A DNA stretch of 59,734 nt from a virus. The stretch is from positions 1 to 59,734 of IMG/VR virus record IMGVR_UViG_3300008267_000087; one strand, given 5' to 3'. The notes beneath the pieces are model-generated. The model saw only the letters and a list, made by a program, of their open reading frames with translations. It was not told the origin of the DNA and did not search any database. Numbering within the stretch: position 1 is the first letter of the stretch; the number at the start of each line of letters is the position of its first letter. Shown one piece after another: positions 1 to 7,943 of this stretch. Both the position numbers and the translations under genes were made by a program.

Positions 1-234
1 GGAACATCAGGTAGCTCAGGTTCTTCAGGAACATCAGGTTCAAGTGGTTCATCAGGTAGCTCAGGTTCTTCAGGTTCAAGCGGTTCTTCGGGAACTTCAG
101 GCAGCTCAGGTTCTTCGGGAACTTCAGGCAGCTCAGGTTCTTCAGGAACATCAGGCTCAAGTGGTTCTTCAGGTTCATCTGGTAGCTCAGGTTCTTCAGG
201 TTCTTCAGGTTCTTCAGGTTCTTCAGGAACAACA
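1..234 (+). repeat. Collagen-like Gly-Ser-Ser/Gly-Thr-Ser codon repeat
   Basis: Twenty-six consecutive 9-bp units, mostly variants of GGTTCTTCA, encode Gly-X-Y triplets. Synonymous codons (AGC, TCA, TCT, TCG, AGT) vary, so the repeat is selected at protein level. The near-identical block at 181-225 could slip during replication and change stalk length. Confidence 0.95.
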
Positions 235-711
235 ACAATTACAAACGCGACAGATAATAGAGTTATGACATCTGCGGGTGGTGTAACATTAAATGCTGAA
301 ACAAACTTTACATTTGATGGTACAACTGCATATATTGCTGGTGCATTGGGAGTGGGTACATCAACACCAACAACGGTTGGTTTGATTAGGGCAACAAATG
401 ATGTAATCGCGTACTATGGTTCGGATGAAAGATTAAAAGAAAATATCTTTACAATATCGGGTTCTTTAGATAAATTAATACAAATACGTGGAGTTGAATT
501 CGATTGGAGAACAATGCCAGGTATACATGAGAATGAAGGACATGACATTGGAGTAATAGCTCAAGAAATCCAAAAGGTTTTACCTGAAATTGTAACAACA
601 AGAGATAATGGTTACTTGGCGGTAAAATATGAAAAAATAGTTGCTTTATTGATAGAATCAAATAAAGAGTTATTAAAAAGAGTTGAGGCTTTAGAAGAAA
701 AAATAAAATAA
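1..711 (+). CDS. Tail fibre or spike, C-terminal part, with collagen-like stalk and peptidase S74 chaperone (5' truncated)
   Basis: The frame is open to the left edge, so the start is outside the window. Residues 1-78 are 26 uninterrupted Gly-X-Y triplets (GSS, GTS, finally GTT), a collagen-like stalk without proline. A short linker leads to a peptidase S74 domain: SDERLKENI at about residue 141, then DIGVIAQEIQ and YEKIVALLIE, ending in a charged coiled coil. In this family the domain trimerises the fibre and then cuts itself off before the Ser of the SDxRLK-type motif. The protein should be an adhesin of the virion. The Ser/Thr-dense stalk lies next to a large glycosyltransferase operon and is a plausible glycosylation substrate (inference). 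Confidence 0.92.
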   Translation, partial: GTSGSSGSSGTSGSSGSSGSSGSSGSSGSSGTSGSSGSSGTSGSSGSSGTSGSSGSSGSSGSSGSSGSSGSSGSSGTTTITNATDNRVMTSAGGVTLNAETNFTFDGTTAYIAGALGVGTSTPTTVGLIRATNDVIAYYGSDERLKENIFTISGSLDKLIQIRGVEFDWRTMPGIHENEGHDIGVIAQEIQKVLPEIVTTRDNGYLAVKYEKIVALLIESNKELLKRVEALEEKIK

Positions 712-720
712 TTAAATTTA

Positions 721-752
721 AAATACCCATTAAATAAAAATAATGGGTATTT
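721..752 (+). terminator. Perfect 12-bp stem-loop after the fibre gene
   Basis: AAATACCCATTA (721-732) pairs perfectly with TAATGGGTATTT (741-752) around an 8-nt loop. The tract after it on the plus strand is A-rich, not T-rich, so a simple Rho-independent terminator is uncertain; it may instead be an RNA-end or processing structure. It overlaps the TATTTATA motif of the next gene. Confidence 0.6.
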
Positions 753-757
753 ATAAA
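747..757 (+). promoter_or_regulatory. TATTTATA-type upstream motif
   Basis: GTATTTATAAA lies 12 nt before the ATG at 769. It is one of nine copies of a shared upstream motif in the window, several of them before probable virion genes; candidate late promoter element. Confidence 0.35.
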
Positions 758-768
758 AAAATACAAAT

Positions 769-1005
769 ATGGGTGTTTTACCGGGTACAGGAACCGAAAT
801 TAGCTTGGGAAGAATGGCGGCAGCTATAGGAGTCGTAGCAACTAGCACAACACAAGTTGCATTAAATGCACAAGTTGGTACCGCACGTAATAGAACCAGA
901 GGTGCTGGTGGGGACGCTCAAGGATTTCAAACAAGTATCGCATCAGGTTCGGCTACAAGAGAAGGTACGGATTTTGGTGGGTTAACAACTAACAACAACT
1001 ATTAA
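769..1005 (+). CDS. Small Ala/Gly/Thr-rich probable structural protein
   Basis: 78 aa, no family recognised. The sequence is low in charge and rich in Ala, Gly, Thr and Asn, with stretches such as MAAAIGVVATSTTQVALNAQ, like small virion decoration proteins. It lies just after the fibre gene on the same strand, behind a stem-loop and a TATTTATA motif, which suits a late structural gene. The structural role is inferred from composition and position. Confidence 0.6.
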   Translation: MGVLPGTGTEISLGRMAAAIGVVATSTTQVALNAQVGTARNRTRGAGGDAQGFQTSIASGSATREGTDFGGLTTNNNY

Positions 1006-1041
1006 TTTTACATTTTCACCTTTTTTTCTTATATTATACGT

Positions 1042-1485
1042 ATGAATCTTACGTATAAAAAATATCCTACAAAATACGAATTACAATACGTTAAATGGAA
1101 TGGTATTCAATTTGATAAGGAAAGACTTATTAAATTTATAAAACGTTTAAAATTCACCCGTTTTTTATCCTTTATCCCCTCTTTTAATCAAGAATATAAA
1201 ATTTTAAATGATATTTTAAATTCATATGATTTAGAAGTTATCAATGGATTATTAAATAATGATGAAACAATATCACGAATGTGTTTTATCGAAAAATGGG
1301 CAAGAATAGCATCGGTAGATATTTTACTTAATCAAATATTTTCAAGAACAACGTACACAACAATCAGTAATTTACCTTATAAAGATTTCCAATTAGTTAT
1401 GAGGAGGGCAGATGAGTTAATTAAAATGGGACAAAAAATTACGTATCAAAAAGATAACATAACCGACAACATTCCAGGAGTATGA
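1042..1485 (+). CDS. Hypothetical protein
   Basis: 147 aa, no family recognised. It starts at an ATG a few bases after TTATATTATACGT, an AT-rich promoter-like box that would give a very short leader. The N-terminal half is basic and aromatic, the C-terminal half mostly helical (RRADELIKMGQKI). Its end overlaps the next start by 4 nt (ATGA), so it is translationally coupled to the glycosyltransferase at 1482. Confidence 0.75.
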   Translation: MNLTYKKYPTKYELQYVKWNGIQFDKERLIKFIKRLKFTRFLSFIPSFNQEYKILNDILNSYDLEVINGLLNNDETISRMCFIEKWARIASVDILLNQIFSRTTYTTISNLPYKDFQLVMRRADELIKMGQKITYQKDNITDNIPGV

Positions 1486-2117
1486 AAAATTCAATAAATA
1501 ATAGTTCCGTATGGGTAGCAAAACCAATAAAACTTGCCATCTTAGTACCAACGAGAGATATGGTACATACACATTTTGCATATTCATTAACACAATTAGT
1601 AAAAACAACTTCAGAGGTTGGAATTGATACGTATCTTTATTTCGATTCGAGTACAATTTTACTAAACCAAAGAGAAAAATTAATAGATGAAGCGATTAAA
1701 ATGGAGGCTGATTATGTGTTATGGTTAGATAGTGATATGATGTTCCCATCTAACGTTGTTTTAAAGCTACTGGCTCACAACAAAGATATTGTTGCGTGTA
1801 ATTACATGAAACGTTCATTACCCATGAAAACAGTTGCATATACCGATTTAAATGATTGGGATAGTTGGGTTCCTATGGAACCGCAAGAAGAACTTGTTAA
1901 GGTTAAGGGGATTGGAATGGGATGTATTCTAATGAAAACAGATGTGTTTAAAAAATTAGAAAAACCCTATTTTGAATTTAGATTTAAAGAAGACACCAAA
2001 GATTGGTTTGGCGAAGATTTTATCCTACAAGATAAGATTCAAAAAGTAGGTTACGAAATATTTGTCGATACCATGCTTAGTATGGAAATAAAACATGTTG
2101 GGATATACGCCTTTTAA
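1482..2117 (+). CDS. GT-A type glycosyltransferase
   Basis: 211 aa. It has the layout of a small GT-A fold glycosyltransferase: strand LAILVPTRD near residue 20, a helix, then YVLWLDSDMMFP where DSD is the metal/nucleotide-binding DxD motif (about residue 83), and a later acidic segment (DWFGEDFILQDKI) as in GT2-like enzymes. It should move a sugar from a nucleotide-sugar to an unknown acceptor in the cytoplasm. It is the only plus-strand glycosyltransferase; its stop overlaps that of the convergent operon on a shared TTAA at 2114-2117. The substrate cannot be read from sequence. Confidence 0.85.
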   Translation: MKNSINNSSVWVAKPIKLAILVPTRDMVHTHFAYSLTQLVKTTSEVGIDTYLYFDSSTILLNQREKLIDEAIKMEADYVLWLDSDMMFPSNVVLKLLAHNKDIVACNYMKRSLPMKTVAYTDLNDWDSWVPMEPQEELVKVKGIGMGCILMKTDVFKKLEKPYFEFRFKEDTKDWFGEDFILQDKIQKVGYEIFVDTMLSMEIKHVGIYAF

Positions 2118-3220
2118 AATTTGTTCTTAACCTCAACCGTCCAGTTACCTATTCGGTGTATACCAATTTCATATTTAGGTAAATTCATTCTAATTACTTT
2201 AATATAATTTAAATCTTCAATTGTTAACACATCTCCGTAAGTAAGAACAACATCAACATTATCAACATCTTCAAATTTAGATTTTAAATCAAATCTAGTG
2301 GTTAATTGTTCACTCTCTATATAATCGTCAACTAACTCTGTTGTCGATATTTTATCAACAAATGGTTCAATAGATAAAAAGATGTTTTTATGATTAGATA
2401 TTAAACCTATTTTATAGTAATTATATTTAAAATCTTCAACCGATTGATATTTTATTACATTAATAAAAGTACTCAATTCCATTCCCCATTTTCTAACAAA
2501 ATTTCTATTAGAGCACAATTCAATCTCATCTCTTTTGTCTTTTATATCTTCACTGTATCTTGATGTCTGAGAAACAAAATGATATGTAATCGCAGAACCA
2601 CAAGTTTTTAATTCATACCCCATTAATTTTGCACGAATTAAAAAATCATCGTCTTCACAAAAACAAGGAAAGAAATTTAAACCATCAAATCCATTTAAAT
2701 TTAAGAATGTTTTTTTATATGCACTCATAAAGAATACCGCACCATCATGTAATGTGTCATCGTTTTTATATTTCTGAACGTATTCATTAAATTCTAATGT
2801 TTTAAAATTATCAAACCCGCTACCTAAATCCAACAATACTTTACCAGAACGTTTATGATCGACAAAAATTGGAGGTTCAATTGTGGTATAAGACAAAATC
2901 ATATTCTCAGTCAATAAACGTTCTAAAGCTTCTAAGAATCCTTCTCCGATAACCATATCGTTATGAATAAGAACTAATTTTTCGGTATCAACCAAATCAA
3001 TTCCCGCGTTATATGTTTGTGAGAATGTTAATCTATCATCATCGTGAAAGAATGATAAATTCTCATCTTCTAACGATTCTAACCATTCTTTTGTTCCGTC
3101 ACTTGAACCACCGCTACTAATAACCAATGGCGCATTTGGATACACTTCACGAAGTTTTTTGTAACATCCCTGTGTTAAATTTAATTTATTGTAAGCTGCT
3201 AATACAAATGTAATATCCAT
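2114..3220 (-). CDS. Family 2 glycosyltransferase
   Basis: 368 aa, last gene of the minus-strand glycosylation operon. The N-terminus DITFVLAAYNKLNLTQGCY and the segment around ISSGGSSDGT match the GT2 nucleotide-sugar fold; KLVLIHNDMVIGEGFL stands where DxD is expected (HND variant) and PCFCEDDDFLIRAKL is the ED-type catalytic segment. The C-terminal third is an uncharacterised extension ending in a small alpha/beta region (VDVVLTYGDVLTIEDL). The ATG at 3220 is 6 nt below the preceding stop. Confidence 0.85.
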   Translation of the reverse strand: MDITFVLAAYNKLNLTQGCYKKLREVYPNAPLVISSGGSSDGTKEWLESLEDENLSFFHDDDRLTFSQTYNAGIDLVDTEKLVLIHNDMVIGEGFLEALERLLTENMILSYTTIEPPIFVDHKRSGKVLLDLGSGFDNFKTLEFNEYVQKYKNDDTLHDGAVFFMSAYKKTFLNLNGFDGLNFFPCFCEDDDFLIRAKLMGYELKTCGSAITYHFVSQTSRYSEDIKDKRDEIELCSNRNFVRKWGMELSTFINVIKYQSVEDFKYNYYKIGLISNHKNIFLSIEPFVDKISTTELVDDYIESEQLTTRFDLKSKFEDVDNVDVVLTYGDVLTIEDLNYIKVIRMNLPKYEIGIHRIGNWTVEVKNKF

Positions 3221-3226
3221 TTATTT

Positions 3227-3970
3227 TTATTTTTTTTCCATGTCGTTAGTAATAAACATTTTTTCGGTTCTATCTTTATATACTAAATTATCTTCATTAT
3301 TTGATTTAACTTGTCCGATTAAACCGCTATACTCTGCTGCGCCCCATTTGTCAAACATTTGTTGAAATGAAGCAGCATCCAATCCTGAAGTTTGTGGATG
3401 AGGATAAGATATATTGTCTTCCACAAACTTCTTTCTGTTAAAAGTTACTTGAGAACCATCAACCCTACAAACACAATTTATTGGTACCTTCCATTGATTT
3501 GTAAAATAACTTAAATCTTTTCTTTCAGCACCAGCTAAATAAGATTCTCGCAAACCATCGTATAATACCATGTTATGATAAAAATAATGCTTGTCCTTAT
3601 TTTGTTCTTTATTTAAAAATACATTTAATTTAGTTAAAAAATGCGGATAAATTGCATCATCGTCACAAAGAATAATTACATGATCAGCATCACTTTGTCT
3701 AATTGCTTCGGTTAAATATTTACCATGTATACTTCCACCCTGTTCTTTTTTTTGTTCAACTGTATTGTCAATGTAATCAAATTTAAATTTATCAATAATA
3801 CTTGAACAAACATCCCTAACAATAGGTTCTGCTCTGTTTTTTGAGCCGTCATCAATTAAATGAACTTCAAATTCTGGATAAGCAATGTCTAAAATAGATT
3901 TCAATGCGTTTGAGATAACTTTAGGTCTTTCATAATAAACTAAAGCAATTAAAAATTTATTAATTTTCAT
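3227..3970 (-). CDS. Family 2 glycosyltransferase
   Basis: 248 aa from the ATG at 3970 (MKINKFLIALVYYERPKVIS); an in-frame upstream start would run into the preceding gene and adds residues unlike the family. VHLIDDGSKN and VIILCDDDAIYPHFL (DDD as the DxD motif) define the GT2 fold, and SGLDAASFQQMF occupies the late acidic position. It is separated by 1 nt from the acetyltransferase stop at 3972, so it is coupled in the operon. Confidence 0.86.
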   Translation of the reverse strand: MKINKFLIALVYYERPKVISNALKSILDIAYPEFEVHLIDDGSKNRAEPIVRDVCSSIIDKFKFDYIDNTVEQKKEQGGSIHGKYLTEAIRQSDADHVIILCDDDAIYPHFLTKLNVFLNKEQNKDKHYFYHNMVLYDGLRESYLAGAERKDLSYFTNQWKVPINCVCRVDGSQVTFNRKKFVEDNISYPHPQTSGLDAASFQQMFDKWGAAEYSGLIGQVKSNNEDNLVYKDRTEKMFITNDMEKK

Positions 3971-3971
3971 A

Positions 3972-4550
3972 TTATAAATCGTTTTTTGGTGTATACGATA
4001 CGTTACAAATGCCACCGTAATTTTTTATTCTATCTAAATTAATCCAGTCCTCTTTTAGTATTCCAATATAGATACTATCAAGATATTGCCCACACTTATG
4101 AATTGATTTTCTTCTTATACCCTCATGTTTAAAACCAGCATATTCTGCGGACTTAATACTAGCTAAATTATTTTCGAGTATTTCACCATCAATCCTATTC
4201 ATATTTAAAACTTCAAACGCAAAGTCAGTACCCGCACAAAGAACGGGTTTTGAAAATCCCTTACCTCTATGTTCTTTAAAAACATCATGAGAAGAATCAT
4301 AGGTTCTATTATACCAATCAATATTTTGTATTTTATATAACCCAACTTCGTTTTGTGTGGTAGTGTCGATAGCAATTAAAATTAAATGGGTATGCCTATT
4401 CAAAGATTCAAACCATTTTTCTTGTTCATTATCGTTTAATAAAGTGATGTTGTGTGTACCAAACCAAGATTCATTTTTCAAATCTTTTAATTTTGGTAAG
4501 TCGCTTTTTTCTAATTTGCGTAACGCAATTCCGTTTTTGTGTATGTACAT
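3972..4550 (-). CDS. GNAT-family N-acetyltransferase
   Basis: 192 aa. RimJ-like layout: GIALRKLEKSDLPKLKDL at the N-terminus, the acetyl-CoA pyrophosphate loop EHRGKGFSKPVL near residue 95, then NMNRIDGEILENNLASIKSAEYAGFKHEGI, the usual GNAT ending. In sugar clusters such enzymes acetylate an amino-sugar made by a DegT aminotransferase, which is encoded at 7944 in the same operon. The amino-sugar substrate is inferred; protein N-acetylation is the alternative. Confidence 0.85.
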   Translation of the reverse strand: MYIHKNGIALRKLEKSDLPKLKDLKNESWFGTHNITLLNDNEQEKWFESLNRHTHLILIAIDTTTQNEVGLYKIQNIDWYNRTYDSSHDVFKEHRGKGFSKPVLCAGTDFAFEVLNMNRIDGEILENNLASIKSAEYAGFKHEGIRRKSIHKCGQYLDSIYIGILKEDWINLDRIKNYGGICNVSYTPKNDL

Positions 4551-4559
4551 AAAATTGAT

Positions 4560-5204
4560 TTATAATCCCCCGTCTATTCTTAAATTTGTACCAGAAACAT
4601 ACTCATTTTCTACGATATAATCAATAGTGTTATAAAGTTCTTCAAGTCTTCCGAATCTTTTTAATCCAATCTTTTCTTTAGCCATCTCTTGATACTTCTC
4701 ATCTACTCTATAACACATACCACCATCCCAATAACCTAATTGAATTGAATTACAGGTGACACCAAACTTCACATTTTCTTTATTGGCATTACTTATAAAT
4801 CTATCAACAAATGCTTTTGATGCGCAGTAAATTGAATTTTTTGGAACATTAAGTTCAGAAAATACAGAAGATATTGAAATAATTCTACCATATCCTTTTT
4901 CAATCATTTTAGGTAAGCAAGAAGACACAATATTAATGTTTCCTCTTATATTAACATCAATCATTTTATTTATACCCTCTTGATCATCTTGATTAATTTT
5001 ACTTAAAAACGCGTCGTATTTACTTCCACTCATGTTCAATACAACATCAAATTCATTCTCACTAAAGTACTCGTGAACATCACTAAATGACGTTACATCA
5101 ACGTCTTTACTACCAACTGCTGTAACTATGTACTTCTTTTCCAAAAATGGAATTAGTTTACTACCTAATCCACCAGTACCACCAAATACGATTATTTTTT
5201 TCAT
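4560..5204 (-). CDS. Short-chain dehydrogenase/reductase (SDR)
   Basis: 214 aa. Classical SDR: cofactor loop GGTGGLG at residues 8-14, catalytic Ser in ISISSVFSE (about 112), YCASK with Tyr126 and Lys130, and a short C-terminus (SGTNLRIDGGL) as in FabG-like reductases. It overlaps the FabH-like gene by 4 nt (ATGA), so the two are coupled. The pair could do a condensation and ketoreduction on an acyl chain, or the SDR could reduce a keto-sugar. Confidence 0.9.
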   Translation of the reverse strand: MKKIIVFGGTGGLGSKLIPFLEKKYIVTAVGSKDVDVTSFSDVHEYFSENEFDVVLNMSGSKYDAFLSKINQDDQEGINKMIDVNIRGNINIVSSCLPKMIEKGYGRIISISSVFSELNVPKNSIYCASKAFVDRFISNANKENVKFGVTCNSIQLGYWDGGMCYRVDEKYQEMAKEKIGLKRFGRLEELYNTIDYIVENEYVSGTNLRIDGGL

Positions 5205-6136
5205 TTAATATATTTTAATACACAAACACCATACGTCCAACCCGAACCAATTGCGGGCATGACAAGTATATCGCCATTTTTAATTTTATCTTGTTTATGT
5301 AAACTATCTAACGCCATGGGTATCGACGCACCCGCCGTGTTAGCAAATTTAGTCATATTAAACACTATTTTCTCAACAGGGAAATCAAGCAATTCAGCAG
5401 TTTTTAATAGAACTCGATGTCCAGGTTGATGCGGTACAATCCACGCAACGTCTTCTTTAGGTATATTTAATTTTTCTAACGAACTTTTAATAGTTGAAGG
5501 TAAAACACTTGTACCAAAATCATAAACAGCTTTACCATCCATTTTAAATGTACCCGAATGATGACAAGTGAACGCTTCCTTACCATTAGCATCACCATAT
5601 AAATCAGTACTCATCCATCCGTCTTTTACTTCAGATAAAATAACCGCACCTGCACCATCACCAAAGAAAACACAATCCCTTCTTTTCCAATCAGTTATTC
5701 TTGAATAAGCATCGGCACCAATTACTAAAATATTTTTATATTGTTTGGTACTAATTAAACTTGAAGCCATTTGTAAACCATATACAAATCCAGTACAAAC
5801 TGCATTCACATCAAATGCAGGTTTCTTAATGTCTAATCTCTTAGCCATAATAATCGCAGTAGATGGTGAAATTCTATCAGGACTTGAGGTTGCAACAATA
5901 ATTAAATCAATTTCTTCTTTATCAATACCAGCATCTTTAATCGCAGCAACAGCAGCATGATAAGCCAAATCAGAAGGCAGTTCATTTTCAACAACTCTTC
6001 TTTCCACAATTCCTAATTTTTCTTTAGTCCATTCAGCATCGGTGTCACCACCCATTAAATCAATATCTTCATTTGTTAATATTTTTTCAGGAGCGTAAGA
6101 ACCAATACCAATTATACCAATATTTTCTATTTTCAT
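5201..6136 (-). CDS. 3-oxoacyl-ACP synthase III (FabH-like) protein
   Basis: 311 aa, normal FabH length. The catalytic triad is intact: Cys114 in VNAVCTGFVYG, His236 in VPHQPGHR, Asn266 in FANTAGAS, plus the FGDGAGAVIL signature. FabH-type enzymes condense an acyl-CoA with malonyl-ACP; relatives in polysaccharide clusters make acyl groups for sugars. No acyl carrier protein gene is visible, so a host ACP or direct acyl transfer would be needed. It lies between an SDR (4-nt overlap) and a PhyH-like hydroxylase, suggesting a small acyl-tailoring module. FabH is uncommon in phages. Confidence 0.92.
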   Translation of the reverse strand: MKIENIGIIGIGSYAPEKILTNEDIDLMGGDTDAEWTKEKLGIVERRVVENELPSDLAYHAAVAAIKDAGIDKEEIDLIIVATSSPDRISPSTAIIMAKRLDIKKPAFDVNAVCTGFVYGLQMASSLISTKQYKNILVIGADAYSRITDWKRRDCVFFGDGAGAVILSEVKDGWMSTDLYGDANGKEAFTCHHSGTFKMDGKAVYDFGTSVLPSTIKSSLEKLNIPKEDVAWIVPHQPGHRVLLKTAELLDFPVEKIVFNMTKFANTAGASIPMALDSLHKQDKIKNGDILVMPAIGSGWTYGVCVLKYIK

Positions 6137-6138
6137 AG

Positions 6139-7023
6139 TTAACCTTTTACTATTTTATGTTCTCTTATATTTTTATTCGTTAAATCTTTTTCCGCAAATT
6201 TACCTTTCCACACTTCCGAAAACATCGGCGAATAGTAAACATCACAATCGTCATAATAATAGTGTGTAACTTGTGAGTATCTTGTGCTATTTGGATCTCT
6301 AATGATGTCACCACCATGTATTAAATTAGCTGACCATATTAAAGCCTGTCCCTTTTTACAAATTAATGGCTTAGTTTCTAATTTACCAATAGCAACTAAT
6401 TGCCTAATAAATTCTTCATATTCCGCATAAGATTCAAATTGATCGTCAAAGTTTGCACATTTTAATTTTAAATCATAGAAATCAAAAATTGGCATTTTAT
6501 GTGAACCAGGTACGTAGATTAACGAACCGTTATCCATCGTCATATCTTCTAACGCTACCCAAACAGCACTTAACCATCTGTGTGGCATTGAATCAAAATG
6601 TATAGTGTCGCTATGTAGCGGCTGATTAGAACCATAATTAAACGTAATCGTTTGAAATGGATATGGTTCTCTTTTATATAACATTTTTAAAGTTTCAGTA
6701 ACTTTCGGATGAACAGCTAATGATAACAAAGATTCACATTCCTTCCACGCTTCAAATACTCTTTTCCCTTGGGAATAATGATATCTTGGGTTTTGTATAT
6801 TAGCATCATCTTTATTGTTTAAAAAATTAACATCAGTTTTACATTGTTCAATTTCTTCATCAGTTAAATTTAAATCTATTACAACATAACCATCCTTATT
6901 ATATTTTATTGCTAATTCTTTTTGTTCATCCGTTAATTCTTGATGTTTAATCAACTCATTAAAAAATGGCGATTCCACCCACGGCCAGTTCATTTCTTCG
7001 GAATTTTCTTTATAGTTTTTCAT
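6139..7023 (-). CDS. Phytanoyl-CoA dioxygenase (PhyH)-family Fe(II)/2-oxoglutarate oxygenase
   Basis: 294 aa. The double-stranded beta-helix iron triad is visible: His137 and Asp139 in QPLHSDTIHFD, distal His236 in SANLIHGGD, then an Arg in STRYSQVTHYYY suited to 2-oxoglutarate. DNGSLIYVPGSHKMP is the typical PhyH segment. It should hydroxylate a small organic substrate, perhaps the acyl group or sugar made by its neighbours. Lies 2 nt after the FabH-like gene region in the same operon. Confidence 0.9.
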   Translation of the reverse strand: MKNYKENSEEMNWPWVESPFFNELIKHQELTDEQKELAIKYNKDGYVVIDLNLTDEEIEQCKTDVNFLNNKDDANIQNPRYHYSQGKRVFEAWKECESLLSLAVHPKVTETLKMLYKREPYPFQTITFNYGSNQPLHSDTIHFDSMPHRWLSAVWVALEDMTMDNGSLIYVPGSHKMPIFDFYDLKLKCANFDDQFESYAEYEEFIRQLVAIGKLETKPLICKKGQALIWSANLIHGGDIIRDPNSTRYSQVTHYYYDDCDVYYSPMFSEVWKGKFAEKDLTNKNIREHKIVKG

Positions 7024-7026
7024 ATT

Positions 7027-7923
7027 TTAATATTCAACAAATTTAGGGTTGTGTGGTTTATATTTTTTTCTAAATAAATTACCCACATTGCTTTTAGAAA
7101 CAATGTCTTCCACCTCTTCCTCATCAACCATATCACCATCTTCTAATATAATGGCATCATTAATTTCACCAACAATATAGATAAATTCTTTTTTTAAATT
7201 TTCACTACTAAAAAATTTCTGATAATTTTCATGTAAATTTTTATTTTTACAATTAGCAGGTAGTTCCGAATAATCAGGATGATTAGTCAATTCTAAACCC
7301 CCGTAAACTAAAAAATTAGAATTAAATAATGTTTCATATAGTTGAAGTTCACCATATGCGGCATTCTCACTCATTTTTCCTCTAAAATTACATTTAGAAT
7401 TTTTACCATATATTTTTTTAAAGTGTTCAGTCGATGTTAAACCAATACTACCACCAGAATGCTTAGGGAAAGAACCATTATGTGTTGTAATTGGTGCCAA
7501 GCAAACATACCCCAATGATTTATCACTGTCTAAATGATTGACAAAGTCGTTCATATAACCTTCTTTATAAATTATATGATCATCTTCAGAAAAAAACCAA
7601 TAATCATATTCATCGGAAAACTTTTCAAACGCATCAAAATATGCACCAAACGAACCTCCGATGTTTTTTCTGTGATTAACGATGATTTTTCCGTTTCTGG
7701 TTAATACCCCGTTAAATCTATCAATTTTTTTATCTATTTTTGGGTTTCCGCAATCGTTGTTAATAATAATTAAATCCGTATCTATCTTATTGTCAATAAC
7801 AATTTCGTTTAAAATATTCCTTTCCAAATATGACATCATGTTTATTGGGTTATTAAATAAACCGCTCCTTCTTGGACCTAAGTAAGTACAAATAACCTTA
7901 GCAACTTTTTTAACCTTCTTCAT
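7027..7923 (-). CDS. Glycosyltransferase-like protein (GT-A fold)
   Basis: 298 aa. VAKVICTYLGPRRSG, LIIINNDCGNPKID, NHRKNIGGSFGAYFDAF and YDYWFFSEDDHIIY resemble GT2-type enzymes, with EDD in the metal-binding position and IGGSFGAY like the donor-binding helix of rhamnosyltransferase-type proteins. The acidic C-terminus (EDGDMVDEEEVEDIV) is unusual. Preceded by GATATTTAT at 7929-7937, so it may have its own promoter inside the operon. Confidence 0.75.
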   Translation of the reverse strand: MKKVKKVAKVICTYLGPRRSGLFNNPINMMSYLERNILNEIVIDNKIDTDLIIINNDCGNPKIDKKIDRFNGVLTRNGKIIVNHRKNIGGSFGAYFDAFEKFSDEYDYWFFSEDDHIIYKEGYMNDFVNHLDSDKSLGYVCLAPITTHNGSFPKHSGGSIGLTSTEHFKKIYGKNSKCNFRGKMSENAAYGELQLYETLFNSNFLVYGGLELTNHPDYSELPANCKNKNLHENYQKFFSSENLKKEFIYIVGEINDAIILEDGDMVDEEEVEDIVSKSNVGNLFRKKYKPHNPKFVEY

Positions 7924-7928
7924 ATTTT

Positions 7929-7937
7929 ATAAATATC
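7929..7937 (-). promoter_or_regulatory. TATTTATA-type upstream motif
   Basis: On the minus strand GATATTTAT, followed by AAAATATG with the start at 7923. Same motif as before 20719, 24816, 28469 and 34725. Confidence 0.3.
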
Positions 7938-7943
7938 CTAAAA

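Noticed and set aside
44-268. Frame rich in Val, Leu and Gln across the fibre repeat
   Set aside because: It is the second reading frame of the Gly-Ser-Ser repeat; the first frame continues into a complete S74 domain.
449-848. Minus-strand frames opposite the S74 domain
   Set aside because: They overlap a clear coding domain and have no start signals or plausible composition.
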